A DNA stretch of 64,000 nt, from assembly GCF_047948215.1 (NCBI RefSeq), contig NC_134455.1, positions 223,118,526 to 223,182,525 of the forward strand, given 5' to 3'. The DNA comes from Lycorma delicatula (Eukaryota; Arthropoda; Insecta; Hemiptera; Fulgoridae). Each line of letters opens with the position of its first letter. Position 1 is the stretch's first letter. Positions 1-12,296 of the stretch are shown here, piece after piece. The position numbers were made by a program, and so were the translations under genes. The notes beneath the pieces are model-generated. The model was not told the origin of the DNA. It searched no databases and saw nothing but the letters and a program-made list of their open reading frames with translations.

Positions 1-34
1 ACCCATTATACACAATACGTGAACTAGAATTATT

Positions 35-710
35 ATCACCTGGTTTTGATAAACGGATGAAATTCTGTTGATGGTTATTTAGAAGATGTGTACATCACTC
101 AGATTTCTTAAGTAATATTCTAATTACTTGATGAATCTTGTTTTATAAGAAATGCCATTGTAAATTATCGAAACACACACTTGGGCAAAAGAAAATCCCC
201 ATGAGACTGCTGCAAGTTATTTCCAACGCACTTTTTTGTTAAATGTGTGGCGTGGTCTTCTTGGTGATAATCTCATAGGTCCTTTTTTCTTACTCCCAAG
301 CTCAATGAAGACTGGTACTTGCATTTTTTGCAAACAAATCTGATGGAGGATTCCACTTGCAGGTAAAGTGCAGATGTGGTTTTTCAATGATGGTGCATCA
401 GCTCACTAATGTTGTGATTTGATGGATCATTTAAATAACACATGTAAGCAATGGATTGGTAAAAAAATACCAATAAAATGGCCATCTCGATCTCCCAATC
501 TCATTCCAGCAGACTTTTTCCTTTGGGGTTGGATGAAGTCATAAGTCTATTCTGCTCATATTGGCACACAAGAATTATTGAGACATCATGGAATAAAACA
601 TGGAGCTACTATTAAGAATAATTATGATGCTATAATAATTTACCTGCTCGGCTTGTATGGATTCGCTGAGCTGAACTATGCATTGAACAGAATGGAGCTA
701 CATTGAGCAA
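35..710 (+). pseudogene. Decayed DDE transposase (Tc1/mariner-like superfamily)
   Basis: A broken transposase reading left to right across several frames. Visible blocks are GFDKRMKFC, ITDES-like around 124-138, WAKENPHETAASYFQ at about 182, NVWRGLLGDNLIGPFF from 240, MWFFNDGASAH at about 375, and WPSRSPNLIPADFFLWGW near 481-530. These match the layout of arthropod DDE transposases with an NVWAGI..GDHLIGP block. All three presumed catalytic Asp codons survive (about 130, 389 and 512), but stops and frameshifts interrupt the gene. The C-terminal end resembles the usual RLRLCIEQNGA tail near 660-705. The 5' part may lie outside the window. Confidence 0.75.
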
Positions 711-3700
711 CTGCTATGAAGAAATGTTTGCAGCTTTATCATGTAACCATTTGGATATTTAATAATTTTAAAAAAACAATCAAAAAGTATGTGATCTTTA
801 TTTTTTTAAATCTATTTTTTTATTCATTTTTTTCTGTTACTGATAAGTTTTCTATTTGTTTTCATTTACATTATATTGTTAAAAAATTAATGAAAATTGT
901 TTTGTTTAAAATCATATCTCTTTTGCAATCCAGTTAGTGTGTTTTGTTTCTAATTAAAGTTGAACTTCTGAAATTTGTGTTTAATTTTAATAGACGTTAT
1001 TTACATTACTGTTCTCAGGATTCTCAGTTAACTAGCAATTTTTATTTGTTTTGGTAAATTAACAAAATTATTTTATTCCTAACCCAAAAAAGTGTATTTC
1101 TGACAAACTTTTTCATGTTTTACCTCATTTTTTTTAAAACCTAAGTGAGGTCTGAGACCATTTGTATTCTATTTCTTAGATCAGAAACCATAAGGAAACA
1201 CTACATTTTACCCAAGAATTTTAGTACAGTTTAATTTTATAGAGGAAGAAATGTTTTGTGAGCTAAAACTCACTAATGAACCGTCTTCTGATCTATGTTT
1301 ATATGAACTATTTTTTTTATTTTTGGCTATAGAATTATCTCCTGAGAGATTGCTGCGCAATTTGGAATCACCTATATATTGGGAAGATTACAGCAAGTAT
1401 CATTTGGTGTTTTTTTTTTTTTTTTTTTACCAAAATATTCTTGTCTATATACTGTACATAAAAATAGTTTGAAATAAAATTATCAGATTTAATGAAGATC
1501 GGATCACTCTTAAAAACAAAATACAAGTATAATTAAAAATCTGTAAAGCAGTAAGCGAGTTATTGCACGAGGCTTGAAAATGGTCATAACTGTGATAATC
1601 ATATTTTTTTGGTTAGTAAATTTAATTTGCCATATACACAATAAAAATATCACAACAGAGTATTCCTAGAAGTATACTCTTCAATACAATACTATATTTA
1701 CATCTAACCTAAACACATATTGAAACGCTTTTCTAATAACGTAACCTTATAAAAGATTAGTTTAAAATTTTCAAAGTAAAATTTCCCAAGGTTATGAAAT
1801 GTGTTTAATTTACTCAAAATTTATTAGTGTGTTTGTGTTTGATTTGATCATTCAATACTTTGGTTTCATCATTTTTTAATTACTACAAGGCTGCATGAAG
1901 GTAACATTCAAGTCATACTGTCTTTTTCTGTGATATCACTCTTCCAATTTCAAATATACTTATTGCAATATCATTTAAAAAAGGTAACTATAAGGGGGTT
2001 TTATTTCAAATTCTAAAATAAAGTATTATTATTATTATTATGGATAGAATTTACAAAAGAAAACAAAACTGTTTAATAAATAACAGTAATATTATTCATT
2101 TGTATAATAATATAGAATATTCTCATTTATAAGAGGGTTGGAATTTTATAGTGGGCTCTTGAACTTTACTTAAATAAAACCAAATTTTCTAGCAAATAAT
2201 CAAGATTGAAACAATTTTACAACCCATTTATTGGTGTCAAGAAACTTTATTTTTAGTGTGAGCAACTATATCATGACATTCACTATAAATGGTTAAAAGT
2301 AAACAACCTTTTAGTTACTGGATTATTTCCTTCACTTTGTTACATATACTTACTGTACAATTTAGGACTCACTTTTTGTTGCATTGTTTATGTATCATCA
2401 TGTGCAAGTGGGTAATCTGAGTTCAGATTTGTAATATCTTCATCAGAATTTTTAAACTTAAGTTGCAATAAATTTAATGTGTACTACCGTTTTGTATGTA
2501 CACCTTCCTTTACTGAATTAAATATCCTGATATATTTAGGCATACCTACATTACAATAAAACAGACCAAGAAAAATCTTGACCTTTCAATGCTTTTAATG
2601 TTGTTAGGTCAACATTACAGAGCTTCCGGTGAAAATAATTGGTAAATATTAAAATACTGTCATCATCAGATGGAATTTATTTTAGAAAATATCAGATTTT
2701 TGTCCTTGCATTATGTATTTATGAATAAATGAAAGAAATAACAGGAACAGTTAACAGACTAAATGAAACATTGATACAGATAAAAACATTTAATGGCATT
2801 CAATAATATAGGGAGTATTTATTTCTCTTCATGTAGGGACAATTTAATAAACTGTTAATATACAGGTACGTAAACATATTTTAATTCAATTTTAATCAAA
2901 CTTGTAATTAGCTCGTTAATAAAAATTGTAATTGCAGTTTTGCTTATTGAGTTATATGTTTAAAGACAATACACTAAAAATGCACCGAAATTATGAGTCT
3001 GCATTGGTATCTTGTTAATTTGCTATTATACACATGGTCTAATTAAAAAAAAATTCAGTCTCATAAATCTATACAGATAAATTGCCTACATTGTTCTATT
3101 AAACTGTACTAAATTCAGTAATACTGGAATTCAGTTTTACATCATGGATTAGCAGATAATAAACCAAAATCTGGATGCTCAGGCTGTCACCAATAATGAA
3201 ATAACTGCAGCAGAACTCCCAATATTTGTAAAGTCCTAACACAATTTTATCCTATAATTATTGTTTTTTAAGATTTATGTTACTATGATAATTTTGGCTT
3301 ATTCTTATTATTTTTAATGCTGGATCCAAATATGACCTCAAAATTTGTCCATAAAGAGCTTAATTTTTTTTTAATTGTCAGTTGTAAAAAATGAAAATTG
3401 TTAAAACAATTTATTTTTTTTTATTAAAACAATTGTAGAGATTTGTTGTTTATATTAATTGTCAATGCTTATATTAATGAACTATGAATGTGATGATAGT
3501 TAAAAATAAACTAATCACATTAATTAAACTAATCACTAAATTAATTAATCACATTTATAAGTGGCTCAGAGTGAACAATTTGAAGGAGTGACCACTTAAC
3601 TAATATGCTATTAAATTATACAATGACATTGATAATAACCGTTAACTATGATTGATTCATTCTAGTAATAAAATAAATTTATCACAGTAATGTAATTTAA

Positions 3701-3764
3701 TTAATAGCCTTTAGTAATGACATCATATTTGATATAGTCATTTTAGTCTTATTTTTATTGTGGG
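711..3764. other. AT-rich DNA without recognisable genes
   Basis: No exon or transposon that I can support. Open frames of 73 codons at 716 and 1251 are low-complexity (Phe, Ile, Lys) except for a less random patch, LSPERLLRNLESPIYWEDY, at about 1340-1395 that follows a pyrimidine-rich acceptor-like site. An ATT trinucleotide run lies at about 2026-2040. Confidence 0.6.
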
Positions 3765-4345
3765 ATAACTCAGGACCAGAGAATCAGTTTCATTCTGGCT
3801 GCGAATATCATAGTTTATTCCAACTTTTTCCGATACAGACATGTATCAAAGCAATGGATTGCAATGGCAAATTTTTTTTATACCTTAAGAGCAAGTTTCC
3901 CAGGATCAATAAGGCAAAAATCAATGAAGGATATTTGTCTGACCAGTAATAGGTAAGGTAATGAAAGATTTGGGCTTTGAAGGAATATGAATGAATCTGA
4001 GAAAGCAGAAGAGGTATCAAAATACTGTTAAATAATTCCTGGACAAAAAGAAGGCTGCAAGTATGTAGAATTGGTGAGTGAACTTCTTTAAAAAATAAAA
4101 ACAAAACTGGAATGCAATCTAAAAATACACATGTTGCACTCATATTTGGATTTTTCTCTACTTAAGTGTGGTGATGTAAATGATGAGCATGGTGAATGCT
4201 TTCACCAGAATATATCAATGATGGAAACATACTATCAGAGAAAATGGAGCCAAATATGCTTACTAATTACTGCTGGAGATTGGAAAGGGGCATTTTGGAG
4301 TTGAGTACAGGAAAATCTAAAGAAAATATATTAGTTACTAAAGAT
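3765..4345 (+). pseudogene. Relic of an unidentified, widely repeated protein family
   Basis: Frame-broken but clearly related to a protein family found in many copies in arthropod and other invertebrate genomes, usually left uncharacterised. Visible blocks, in the family order, are KAMDCNGKFFLYLKSKFPRI and NKAKINEGY (3840-3930), KVMKDLGFEG (3955-3990), KYVELVSELL (about 4060), LKIHMLHSYLDF (about 4120-4155) and CGDVNDEHGECFHQNIS, then YYQRKWS (about 4170-4250). In other members the last block reads close to DEHGERFHQDI...M.KRYQGKW. Multiplicity in other genomes suggests it is transposon-encoded, but I know no established function. At least three frameshifts or stops are present. Confidence 0.7.
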
Positions 4346-6024
4346 ACTAATAGGTATATAATTCCTTAAAAAACCAAGTTTTCTTTAAATCTGTGTTATT
4401 AAAACATCCTGTTCTCCACTTAGTTTTGGTTTGCAGATATGAAATCAGCAAAATCAAACAATAACATAAGACTTGCTTATTAAATACATGTAACAGAAAA
4501 AACTTATTTTTTTTTGTTGTAGACCAGCATATGACATTTCTCCCTCGCCAGAAATGAACACTTTGTAATATTTGACAATGGTTATCAACATTTTTTTATA
4601 TAAGTTATACTGAGTAGAATAAATTACTATTTTTACTGTAGAAATATTGAAAGTTTAGAATTTGCAAATAATAGAATCTATACCAACTTTTTTATGACCT
4701 TCTTTAAAGAAGGTCATATAAAAGCTGTAAGCCTTTTTTAAGAGTAAGTATTTTATCAGAATTGTTCACTGATACAGAATATTTTAGAGAAAGAAAGGAA
4801 GAGGTTTTTCTTCAATGTGCACAGATATTTTTCTCCCACAGTCCTAAAATAAACAAAGAAGAAAAACTATTAATATAGCCACATCTTTTCAAGAAATATA
4901 ATAACTATTATAATGTCACTTACCTGATGATTAAAACCTTATTCTACTGAATACTAAATCATTTTCAACCTGATAACATTACAAAATTGAAGAGAACATT
5001 TTTTCATGAAATTTCAGATATTTCTGAAAAATTTCACAATCAACCAATAAATTTTTTTTGCATCTGATTTCTTTACAGTTTCAAATGTACAATAGTTATT
5101 TAAAATTAATGTACTATCATTTGTGTTAAGAGCAACAAACAAATGTGCAAGATTACAAACAATTTTAAAACCTCTAAAATCAAATTATTTATCAAACGCA
5201 TGACTCAGTTATTAGCAGCATTACATAAATTTAAAATAAGTAGAACATAAAATAATAAATATTTCAAACTTGTGCGCATTTTAAAATTTCACCTTATTAT
5301 CACACCACTATAATTACAATGTTTATTTTGAAACTTTGTAAATGTATATTACAAAACATACTTAATGTATGCTAAACATACTAAATATTTAATCCAATTA
5401 AAGTTTAAAATGAAAAAAATAAATGAAAATATGAAACTGTAGATGTACCTCATACCTTCTAGAATAAGCCAAATACTGCAACTGACTAAATTCATATATT
5501 TGTATTACCCAACATATATTTACAACCTTATTTTTTGGCAAATTCATAATGAAGAGCTATTTTTTCTGTGCACTACTGAATAAAAGCACGAAATACACAG
5601 TCTAAAGAGACTGTTTTTTGAGGTAGGGACAACTAACTGCCAGCTTTGTTACAAATGGTTTGATCAAAGTTAATCACTATCTTCTGAAATAGGTATGGTA
5701 GGAAAAGTCTAGACAAAACTGTAGGGGGGTTCTCTTCTTATTAAAGTAATCTCTACTGATAATGAATTTTAAATTACCTTTTACAATATTAGTTTTTCTG
5801 CAATGTGAAGTTGATATAAGCAGACACTGCAAATGAAGACTGTCTTAGCTGAAGGCAAAATTCATTATTTTTGTAGAAATGAATTGGTTTAAGGATGTAG
5901 TCATACTGCCACACTTTTAACAATGGCAATCAGTCTTGGTAATGTCTAACAATGGCAACCTTATATATACAGACTCTTGTGTGATAGTCTTTTTCTGCAG
6001 AATGGTATTACTTACACTGATATG
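4346..6024. other. AT-rich DNA, nothing recognised
   Basis: No supportable gene. A partial short duplication (aacaatggcaa...) occurs near 5920-5960. A 15-base inverted match around 4697-4720 (gaccttctttaaagaaggtc) forms a perfect 20-base palindrome. Confidence 0.5.
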
Positions 6025-6571
6025 CAGTGGCAGCTCGTAGCTAAAATCAGTAAGGGTGCTGCTACAGAAAATTTTTTCTAGGGGGTTTTCCAAGTCATGG
6101 TTAAAATTTTCTGTAAAATAAAAGAACCGAAAATAAAATGAATCAAATAGAATAGCTGGAAGCAGGATAATAATCTAATTCTACACTTTATCACATTCAA
6201 GAGTATGGTACACAGTTTTTAATCACAACACACATGGAGTAAACAAAAACTACCTTACACCAGCATGCCAGGGTTGGCACTGTGAGAGCGACAGTGCTCT
6301 CTCACTCTCCCTCGCATGCAGCTCCCTATTTGCACATATCCACAACAGCCAAATACCATGCTGCTGGTACTGCAAAGCACACAGTTCCATATAAAGATTT
6401 TGTGTATTTTTCATAAATTGGGGGATGGCTATTGACATTAAGCTTAAGGATTACATATTGTGCAAGTATAAAGAAAGAAAAAAGGGCTCATTATATTAAA
6501 TGTTATCAATAATATCAAGTAGAAATAGGGGGTGCTGCAGTTCCAAAGTGCCTATACACGAGCCACCATTG
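6025..6571. mobile_element. hAT-type non-autonomous element (MITE), 547 bp
   Basis: Ends are imperfect inverted repeats: cagtggcagctcgtagc at the left and the reverse of caatggtggctcgtgta at the right, both leading to a gctgc/gcagcacccc motif. Flanks carry an 8-base duplication with one mismatch, ctgatatg (6017-6024) and atgatatg (6572-6579). CAGTGGC-type ends with an 8-bp duplication are typical of the hAT superfamily. There is no transposase inside; the 62-codon frame at 6250-6438 has no recognisable motif. Confidence 0.72.
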
Positions 6572-6974
6572 ATGATATGTATACTATTCTATCTAAATCT
6601 GTCTGTAAGCACCTCTAACCTTTATTTGTTCCAATCCCTGATGCTAGGACACATGGACTATGACAGTTTGTTCTGTTATGAATTTCAGATTTTTCTTTTT
6701 TTAAATTTAAATTAACAATAAAATGCCCGAAGTGGTTCCTCCACACTATCTAAAGCAATGAACATTCCAAGATGGAAGCAAAGATTTTACTTCCCTTCAC
6801 ATGATGCAAAGTATTTAAGTGACTAGAAGATCGCTGGAAGGAAAGAAATGTACGATTAAAAAACAAGAATTCAGAGGTAGGACGAAATAAAATTCCAACA
6901 AAATTCATATTTTCTTAACAATGTTTTCAAATTAATATTTTTAAGATGGTCATATCCCAAATACACTTAAGATT

Positions 6975-7048
6975 GCATTACTTAAACAAATATGATATGG
7001 ATATTTATAGCGCATTACTTATACAAATATGATATGGATATTTATAGC
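6975..7048. repeat. Tandem duplication, two 37-bp units
   Basis: Two adjacent copies of a 37-base unit starting gcattactta and ending tggatatttatagc, differing at a single base (aaac versus tac). Confidence 0.9.
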
Positions 7049-7262
7049 CCGTCTATTTTGTCAATCTTTTCAAAGATTTTTAAAAAATATATACAGAATC
7101 TCAAGTGCTCTAGGAAAAAACAATATGGTAGTGAAAAATTAGTTTTGAGTTAGATAAGCAAAAATTAATTTTTTTTAAAAAAAGGTTTAGGACCTCTTCT
7201 TACAGGCATATAAGTCTGAAAACAGTTGTATATGTCCATAAAAAAAATCTATTTAAAAATAA

Positions 7263-7317
7263 CAGGTTCACCCAAAATCAGTTTACAAGAAATAATGTTC
7301 TGATCCCATATGTATAC
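7263..7317. repeat. Direct repeat, left copy (about 55 bp)
   Basis: Begins caggttcacccaaaatca and ends cccatatgtatac. It is nearly identical to 8181-8236. The 860 bases between the copies have no recognisable gene. The pair could be ends of an unrecognised element or a local segmental copy. Confidence 0.75.
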
Positions 7318-8180
7318 CAGAACTACACTTCATAAAAACATTTAGACGAAATGAAAAATATTTAACTAAGAAAATAATGGAAAGTTCCCTATTTAGAAAA
7401 AACTGTTCATCTTGAGTAAAAAAAATTTTTTTTTTTTTGTAAATAAATGCTAATACAGTATAGATTAGTTTATGGAACAAGTAATTCAGTTATTGAATTT
7501 AATTAATATTTTATGTTTGAAATTGATGTGTATTATAAAATGTATAATGTAACCAAAGTGACATTACATAGTATGTCACTCGGGTTACATATTTGGGCAA
7601 TTTCATTCAGGGTGGGGAATAATAATAAGCCTACTTTTTGAATTTTTTTATAAGTTATCATTTTGCTTGTTATCTTCAGAATAGATAAGCTGATTTTATG
7701 AAACTTAGTATTATCACTTTTGAATATGGGTCATTGAAACCATTTAGTTTTGATTACAATTGATCAAGAGGGTTTGGAGGTACAGTATCTATAGTTCTGT
7801 ATCTCAAAATTTTACTCACAGAAGTATAATTTTTTTTACATAATTCTTTATTTGCATAGATAGTAGTTTTATGTTTCACTTAATTTCCTCCTAGTAATAG
7901 TTGTCAAGAGCAAAACCCTAGGTAGCCAAAGTTGCATAACTTTCTCGGCTTGGCCAGCTGTAACTCTGCCAGCTTCATTTCAAAATATACTTGATAAATT
8001 TAGTTATTTTATTTTTTTAAGCAACTATTTATATTTTATATAAAAGTTGAATTTTGGCTAGTAAATCTATAACAGCTAAAATAATTTCTATTAAAACCAA
8101 GATTTATTTCAACATCTCCTGTAGGCACAGATCTATAGATTGTTAAAATATAAGAGAAAAGCCAATTAAATGTTCATATA
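7318..8180. other. Non-coding AT-rich spacer between the direct repeats
   Basis: No gene motif and no tRNA-like or poly-A-tailed end. Only a long T tract near 7422-7437 just left of this interval stands out. Confidence 0.4.
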
Positions 8181-8236
8181 CAGGTTCACCCAAAATCAAT
8201 TTACAAGAAATAATGTCGTGATCCCATTATGTATAC
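8181..8236. repeat. Direct repeat, right copy (about 55 bp)
   Basis: Partner of 7263-7317, same orientation, with about five differences including a one-base insertion in cccattatgtatac. Confidence 0.75.
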
Positions 8237-9149
8237 TTAAGAAATAGCATACATATTATGTTACTGGATCATCAGTAAATTTACTTAAAACCATTATTCT
8301 TTATTTAATTTTCCAATGATGAAGCAATTTCACAAAACATGTTTCCTTTTTATTTTATGTCATTAAAAGTTTCAACTGTATTACAAAAAAAAATTAGTCA
8401 TAACAATTTTTGGAAGATTACACTAATAGTTTCTTTTTTACAAAATGTATAAAATAAAATTAATTTGATAAATCCAGTGTAGCTTTCAAGCTCTTTTTAC
8501 TAATTAAGATTTAAAGGGGCAGATAACAATGATTTAAAAAATAAACTATGTTTCAAGAAAAATAGCAATCAAATTTGAAATTGTTAAACCAAATCATACT
8601 TCACTCCAATATGGATACATCTGGTAGCCTTTGTAGCAAATTCAACCACTTTTATGGTAGTTACTTTGAGTTGACTGGATTACTAATAACTAATTCGTTA
8701 ATCATTTTTACAGTACCAGTTGTAGATATTATGCTTTGTTATTATGTTATGCTTTAATAAAAAATGGCTACCAGTACTTTAATTTTGATAGGGGGAGAGA
8801 GGTAAAAGGAAAGTAGCAATAGAATAGTTTGAAACTGGTAATAGGAATTTTGATTTAAAATAGAATATTAATAAGTTTTAATCATACTGAGAATCTGACA
8901 GGTTTTCTCAATACCAATTATTTCTCTAAGAAAATACTATGTATCAAATGCTTTTTAAATTTTAACAAATGAAAAAAAAATTAGCAGAAAAATTCAGCTC
9001 CTACTGAAGGAGTCTTAAAATAAAAAAAATTAATGGTCTGAAGGAATTCACAGATTTAAATATGATTCTGCTTATCATTATACCGATCAGGATTATCTTA
9101 GTTATATTTTGAGATCTTGGAAAAATCACTAATCGATGTAACATCAACC
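8237..9149. other. AT-rich DNA, nothing recognised
   Basis: A 60-codon plus-strand frame at 8575-8757 shows no motif. No other structure is visible. Confidence 0.4.
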
Positions 9150-9690
9150 ATAAAAGTTATGTGCTGCAAAGTTTCATGAGGGTTTTCACTCCATATTCGG
9201 CAGTTATGGGAGTTCATCTCGCCACTGATGTGAATCGTTGACCATCACTAAAAATTACATTATTGTCTGCAAAAATTTTTTAAAATTATTTTTAATGGAT
9301 AAAAATTATTTTATCCATTATTTCCACATAAAACTGTAGCCGAGCAATTTTGTTGTCATCTATAAAGTGTTGAACTATGGTTAATTTGTATGGCTTCAAG
9401 TGCAATTGTTTAAGTAATACGCACCAAACAGTAATTTGTAGAATGCCAAAGTTTATTTCTTCAGACTATTTGCAAAGCTTTCTCAGAGTTGTTCTACAGC
9501 AGCTTCAGGGATGAGTGGGCGTCCTGGTGATTCTATATCTTTTAACAGAACAACCTGTTTCAACGAAGGTTTAGCGCCAAGAGTAAACTGTGTGCCTACT
9601 AGGGGGATTCCTACTGTAATCTCTACGAAAATTATGTTGAAAAGTTGCCGATTGTAAATCGTGAAACCAAACACCCAGTGAGCATGTTCC
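9150..9690 (-). pseudogene. Decayed DUF4817-type DDE transposase
   Basis: Read right to left. SPGRPLIPEAAVEQL (about 9490-9535) begins the helix-turn-helix linker, followed by SFANSLKK, a GI.Q.TVW.VL-like stretch and LHLKPYKLTIVQHF (about 9375-9415), which is the usual L.PYK..V.. block of these arthropod transposases. The start of the catalytic part follows as FSDGQRFTS and MNSHNCRIWSENPHETLQH (about 9160-9225); SQN.RIWS.ENPH is a hallmark of the family. The catalytic core after ENPH is gone, so only the N-terminal half remains, with frameshifts. Confidence 0.7.
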
Positions 9691-10041
9691 ATTTCAGTAA
9701 ATAATATACATTTTTAACAGCATTGGAATTCAGTACTAATTAACTATACGACTCAAAACTTGATGCATTTTGCTATGAAATAAGACCTCAACTGAAAGTA
9801 TCTAAATAAATTTTTATATGTCTTTAAAGTTGTGAAGTCCTTTTTGAATCACCCAGAACTACACTGGTTTAATAGGACTAACATAATAATAAATAAAGTT
9901 GGAGATCCCTTCTAATCTTCTCAGACCATTTTCAATCTTAACCTGTAATAATTATTGTCGCTGCAATACATAAATACAACATACTTTATTTTGTGTTATT
10001 CTTTATTATGTACTGTTACATTAATACTTATCCAATGGATG

Positions 10042-10076
<35 letters not shown>

Positions 10077-12296
10077 CACACAACTGACTATTAAGCGAGT
10101 TATTAAATATTTAATGTCTTAGGCTTGAAAATTAAAAATAATAATACTGAATGCAACAGTTTGACATTTCTCTTAATGCAATGTCAACTTAAATAAATGT
10201 CCTTTTATAAATTATTTGATAATTCATTATTTTATGTTAGATATAAGTTATTTATTTATTTTTCTAATTACTGACAAACACAGCTGCAGGTGTATCATCC
10301 AGTTTGCTGGTTTTTTCTCAAAAAATATGAAAAATTTCAAATATTGTTTGGTTATAGTGTAAATGAGTAAATGGTTGGTATTTTTTAGCCTAAAAAGTGA
10401 ACTGAAATTTTCTAAAAAAAATGTTTTTATCAATTATGTATTCAATGCATGTATTACATAGCAAACCTGTTCTTATGAATTTTTTAAAAAAATTTTTTGT
10501 GCAAGTATAAAGAGAACATATCATCAATACATCATTTAATTTATGTAAAATTCTGCTGACTGAATTATAAGAAACTGAAACTGATAAATGTATTCGCTTC
10601 ACTGAGTCTATTATGGCAAACAAAATATTATTTTTAGAAGAAAAAAGTACAATCTAACTTTAATTAAATTCATGCAGTTCTTGATTACTCTGTTCTAATT
10701 TTTTTTTATCAATACAATCCATAGGCTAAATAAAGAACTAATAATTTCTTAGACACCATTGTAACAAATTCATATTTGAAATATATTTTAATATATACAT
10801 TCAACTTGAAAATTATGTATATTTTTTAACACTTTAAATTTAGATCATTTGTATGACATTTGATTTCTCTTAGGTAAATCATCACTGTAAAATGTTACGT
10901 GTTCATTTATTATATCTTCATTACTACTTTTTTTTATTATGAACAAGTTTTTAGGTGAATGAGTTCTATAACCTTTTTTTATTATTAATCAGCAATGGCA
11001 AATTTATATTTTTGTAGGCTCTAATATGTTCAAAGAAATATACATTCTACTGCAAAATGATAATTTTAGGAAAAGTAACCAAATGTGGTAAACAACTAAT
11101 TTTTAACTAGTAAAAATACAGAAAATAATTTAGAAATGCTTATGATTGTTAACGATAATAGTAAAAAAAAGGAGTAATAAAATAAATAATAATAAAATAA
11201 AAATAATAAGAGGAATAATAAATAAATAAACAAGAAAAATAATATAATTACAATTTAAATTATGAACTATCAATTTATGAAAAGCAGTTTATTTAATTCT
11301 GAACAATTTTTAAAAGAAATCAAACTGCTATATTTTTACATCTGCAAGCCAAGGTCTGAAAACACAAAAACTGACATTCAGTTATGAACAGATGCATACA
11401 TTTTTTATTATTTTTATTCTTTTCAACAATAAATATTATTTTTTCTGTTATTATAGTCACAATGAAAACTCAACACTTTTTATTATTTAATGGAACTTTT
11501 AATTTAAAATCAATACTGAAAGCAATATACGGGTAGAAAGACACCTCTGAATCAGGAAATTATTACTTCAGGAAAATACTGTTTTATTACTTTGTAGTTC
11601 ATTTACTAATACTGACAGTCAATAAAATAGAATGAGTATTTGAATTACGTAAAAATATCTCAAAATATTATGAAACTAAAATAAAACTGAATGAAAATAT
11701 TTGTTAATACTATTTAATAATTAATTATTTTAAAAGTTGATGGTAGATCTATGAAATCTTTTTAAAACAAGGTTTAATTCTTGTTATATGATTATAAACA
11801 CAGAATGTGCAGAGAAAAATATCTTTTCAAAATAATCTGTTAAAAAAATCTTATACAAATAAAAATATTATACTACACTGTATAACATAAACCTACTAGC
11901 ACTTTCAAGTTTTAATTGTAGGTAAGATCAATAGAGGTAATTATATGAGTTTGGATTATACATTTATTATAATTATATCTACAACAAAAATGTTGACCAT
12001 CGGGGATAACTTTGTCCTTAATTATAACAGTACTCACAACTTAAAGAAATGCTGTTCCATTTACCTAACATCCAGTTACCACACCTTAATTGATATCAAA
12101 CTTGAAATTTTCTCAAGACCAACCAATTAACATTTTCACAGACAGTAAATAAAGAAGTTTTAATGAGCTTTATTGAATTAACTGTAGAATTTTCTCACAA
12201 AGATTCTTTGAAAGATCATTACTTCAGTCTTCAATTCTGAAACCATCAGGACAGCTTTTATTAATAATCACATAATTACATGTATATATATATATT
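9691..12296. other. AT-rich DNA with one (TA)n microsatellite
   Basis: (TA)n at about 10044-10073 followed by a short CA run. Several short open frames (10248, 10390, 11945) are low-complexity and share no known motif. Nothing else is visible. Confidence 0.55.

Noticed and set aside
1251..1472. 73-codon frame with LSPERLLRNLESPIYWEDY after an acceptor-like site
   Set aside because: Looks slightly non-random but has no convincing donor (CAA/GTATCA) and no family match.
4921..4985. Minus-strand exon candidate with a CAG/GTAAGT donor
   Set aside because: All three frames contain stops between the acceptor candidates and the donor.
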